Assembly: GCF_030463565.1 (NCBI RefSeq)
Contig: NC_134644.1
Location: 113,463,684 to 113,527,683, forward strand
Reading direction: 5' to 3'
Source: Pelecanus crispus
Taxonomy: Eukaryota; Chordata; Aves; Pelecaniformes; Pelecanidae
DNA length: 64,000 bases
The position numbers and the translations under genes were made by a program. The notes under the pieces are model-generated. The model saw only the letters and a list, made by a program, of their open reading frames with translations, had not been told where the DNA came from and did not search any database. Positions 61,201-64,000 of the stretch are shown here, piece after piece. Every line of letters begins with the position of its first letter. The first letter of the stretch is position 1.

Positions 61201-63558
61201 AAACAAAAATCAGCAGTGAGTTGAGGGTGGCTTCCTAGAAGAAATACCTTAAAGAATATCTGCAAATCCATACTGTGATAATGCTTGAAAATTTATATAT
61301 CAGAATGTGTGGTGGTCAGTGCTTGCTGGTGTCATCTTGCTTATTTTTCAATTTGTTTTACTGCTGTTCATCTGAGTTAAAGCAAGTCTATGATGGCTGG
61401 CAGGAATTAGCAATAGTGTAGACAGGGATGTAATATGCTGCATAAACTTTATTAATAAAGGCTTCCATAATATCCAAAACTGTATTAAAAATTCCAAGCC
61501 AACTCACTACCCATAGGAATTAAATTCATCTTTTTTTGGGTTTATTTAATCTGATTAAACTTTTCATGCATATTTCCATGTGCAATGTGTGCATATGCCA
61601 TGTGCAGGATAGAAGTCCCATTTTTAAGCAGTTTTAAGCTTCCAGTAGTTGAGAAGCAAACCTTCGGTTTGCAGGAGTGCACAGCAGATGCCATTCATTT
61701 GTGCATATCTGACTTTCTATTAGTGCTGGAAAGACTTGATTGTGTATCAAAACAGACAGAAAATTTTTCATTTTTGTGACAGGGAGACCCCATCCCAACT
61801 CAGGATGAAGCTATTGTACTCAGAGTTTTGCACAAGCACATTAAAACAAATAAATAAATAAAGGATCTCTCATCCTACTTAAAATATCTATAAGTGTGAA
61901 TGATAGGATTAAAAAGTGTTGTGGTTTCCCAAGGTCTGGCAGAAAGTTTGTGTCAGAGTAAGAAACTGAAGACAGACAACATATCGATAGCTCCTCGCAC
62001 TTCAGCATCACAACAGCATATGAATAGCAAAAAAACATTTTCAGGGAAGACAAGATAAATCCCTACAAAATTTTGGGGCCATAAAAAAAGCAAAGAGATT
62101 TTAGGCTTTCTGAACAGTGCATGCGGAAAGATAAGCACTTTCAAACAGGGTCCGTATCAGGCAGCAGAATGAGCAAGGAGCTGCCAGAAGCCAGCATTTG
62201 CTCATTGTATGGTTAGACATGGATTAGGTGATGGGAAGTGCTGAGATGAGGAGCTGGGTTTAAAACTGAAATCTCAGAACTTCACAGGCATTCCCTTGAA
62301 ATCCCCAGCCTGAGATACTGTCTTACTAATAGGTATCTGTTTAGGCTGTCTGAAAAGCAATGTTTTCAGTTTTCAAAAAATTTGAGGCGGTTGCTTTGTT
62401 TTTTGTTCAATGTGTGGCTGCAGGCCCTAATTAGCACTTTCAGACTGAGAGTGATTCTGTTCACAGCCTACAGGTGACTAAATTCTGCTTAAATCCCTTC
62501 AGACACATAAACAGGGATGGGCTGGGAAATTTGGGCTGGAGGTTTACCTTTAATGCTTGAAGTACCCCCTCTCTCTTCTTAAAGGAAAGCCATAACGTAA
62601 GTCAAAGTCCCATATCCCTGTCTTCAGTTGTTTTTCTATTTATTGTGCAGTCCTGAGGAAAAAAAGCACTGATTGCTAAAGCGTTTTCTACAAGTAGGGA
62701 GGCTATGGGCAATTTAGGGAGTCTGTATAAGTGATTTATGTTTAATTTTGTGAGCTGACAATTCTGTTTATTCGAAAGAATAAAGAAACACGGTGTTAAC
62801 TTTGCAGTAAACTGGGAACTGTTGCTGAAAATTGCCAGTTGAGCAGTGGTCAGGCCAGTAATTCAGAAGGTAGTTGTTCTGGGTTTTCCAACAGCCAGAT
62901 TGGTGTTAGTTCTGTGGGCAATTATACGTACAAATCAATTCTTATTTTGCATATAGTTTGCAAAAAAAGAGAGATATAAATGGAGGCAGTAGAATACCTG
63001 ACCAGTAGGTGGAAAACAATAAAAAACCCCAGAACATAGGTATATTCAGCATTATCTGTTTACTAGGAAGCTGTTACTATTGATTTATTTTTTTTTTATT
63101 CACCATCTCTTAAAAAGGTTTGCATTTTTATAACTTTTTTTTTGTCAATATGTTTCAGCAAACTGCTTCTGTCTCATCTGTGTAATAGAGTCTCAGTGCT
63201 AACACAGATCAAAGTGTTTCAGATGTTTCACAGTGCACAACTTAATGAAATGTGACTTAGATAATTTTTAGCAATTTAAGCATCCAGCAAAATGTCATCC
63301 AGGGGTGCTGGTGGCAGATGTGCAGGTGGAAAACTGAGCACACCTGACTGAGCTCTTTGAAAGGAGGGCTGGGGCCACCCTCCTTCATGGAGTGTGAAGT
63401 GCTGGCTTACGCAGACACGTGTACACTAGGCCACTAGGGTGGAACCAAAGTGTCTGATTTTGAGATGTATAGTCTTTTTAGGTTTTGTCTCCGAACTAAA
63501 GGCTAAATGATAGAAATCCATTACATTTCATGTGCCCAGCTCTGTCTCCATCTCATTC

Positions 63559-64000
63559 ATGGGGGGGCCAGATGGGATCCACCCGAGAGTACTGAGGGAG
63601 CTGGCAGAGGGGCTCGCCAAGCCACTCTCCATCATCTATCAGCAGTCCTGGTTAACAGGGGAAATCCCAGATGACTGGAGGCTTGTCAATGTGACGCCCA
63701 TCTACAAGAAGGGCTGGAAGGAGGACCCAGGGAACTACAGGCCTGTCAGCCTGACCTCGGTGCCAGGAAAGATTATGGAGCAGTTCATCTTGAGTGAACT
63801 CAACAGGCAAGTGCAGGTCAACCAGGGGATCAGGCCCAGCCAGCATGGGCTCATGAAAGGCAGGTCCTGCTTGACCAACCTGATCTCCTTCTATGACCTG
63901 GTGACCTGCCTAGTGGATGAGGGAAAGGCTGTGGATGTCATCTACGTGCACTTCAGCAAAGCCTTTGACACCATCTCCCATAGCATTCTCCTTAGGAAGC
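63559..64000 (+). mobile_element. CR1 LINE RT fragment, continuing past the right edge
   Basis: Starts abruptly after a G-run at the same [13 protein letters not shown] point found in the other copies. An ATG at 63559 happens to be in frame, and there is no stop to the end of the window. Motifs: [39 protein letters not shown]. It is noticeably different from copies A and B (which share [10 protein letters not shown] where this has TPIYKKGWKE), so it is another subfamily member. Only 5' truncation and the internal region are visible. Confidence 0.92.

Larger units (their letters stand above)
53171..63558. other. AT-rich intergenic sequence, nothing firmly recognised
   Basis: Ten kb with only short open frames, except 55484-56074 on the - strand (196 codons), which overlaps other open frames on both strands and has no domain I recognise. 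A tRNA-like box A sequence near 54784 and simple repeats at 56530 and 58210 are noted. Confidence 0.6.

Noticed and set aside
1..64000. CRISPR arrays, operons, toxin-antitoxin or other prokaryotic systems
   Set aside because: No spaced direct repeats, no dense coding strand, and all evidence points to an avian nuclear genome.

Overview
The window is vertebrate nuclear DNA, almost certainly from a bird and probably a neoavian. The evidence is a set of CR1 LINE retrotransposons with the typical short octamer-like tail, a solo endogenous-retrovirus LTR of a type common in birds, long AT-rich gene-poor stretches, and one intact intronless vertebrate coding region. There is no sign of bacterial, plasmid or phage content.

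The only real protein-coding gene I can support is DSEL (dermatan sulfate epimerase-like, DS-epimerase 2), on the + strand. It has a TATA-like element at 29763, a very GC-rich CpG-island promoter and first exon (about 29.8-31.07 kb), a good splice donor at 30783, a good acceptor at 31441, and one uninterrupted 1216-codon reading frame at 32396-36046. Candidate polyadenylation signals follow at 36544, 37132 and 37166. The leader is rich in upstream ATGs, including one only 7 nt before the DSEL start that opens an overlapping 24-codon frame. The 3' UTR carries a degraded tRNA-like (SINE-type) fossil.

The flanks (about 1-29.5 kb and 37.2-64 kb) are a gene desert with repeats. At 11.47-13.63 kb (- strand) and 15.1-17.42 kb (+ strand) two CR1 copies form a large inverted repeat. 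They are almost identical at the inner ends and diverge steadily outward, each carries its own deletions, and both share a nonsense codon and a chimeric double tail. Younger CR1 3' fragments lie at 42.7-43.07 kb (+), at 45.71-46.05 kb (-, abutting a 36-nt piece of the U2 snRNA 5' end), and at 63.56 kb running off the right edge (+). Two much older CR1/L3-type fragments lie near 22.8 and 52.7 kb. A 569-bp solo LTR with a perfect 5-bp target duplication is at 51629-52197. A 28-bp sequence at 19057-19084 looks like the first 14 and last 14 nt of the same kind of LTR fused together.

Simple repeats include a pure (AAAAG)37 tract at 3725-3909, GGCCCC, CTGCG, CCTGC and CCCT runs in the CpG island, and a T12G14 tract at 25302. 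I found no CRISPR array, operon, RNA gene that looks functional, or new multigene system. The most unusual material is the inverted CR1 pair, the U2/CR1 junction and the minimal LTR relic. All identities quoted were counted by eye.
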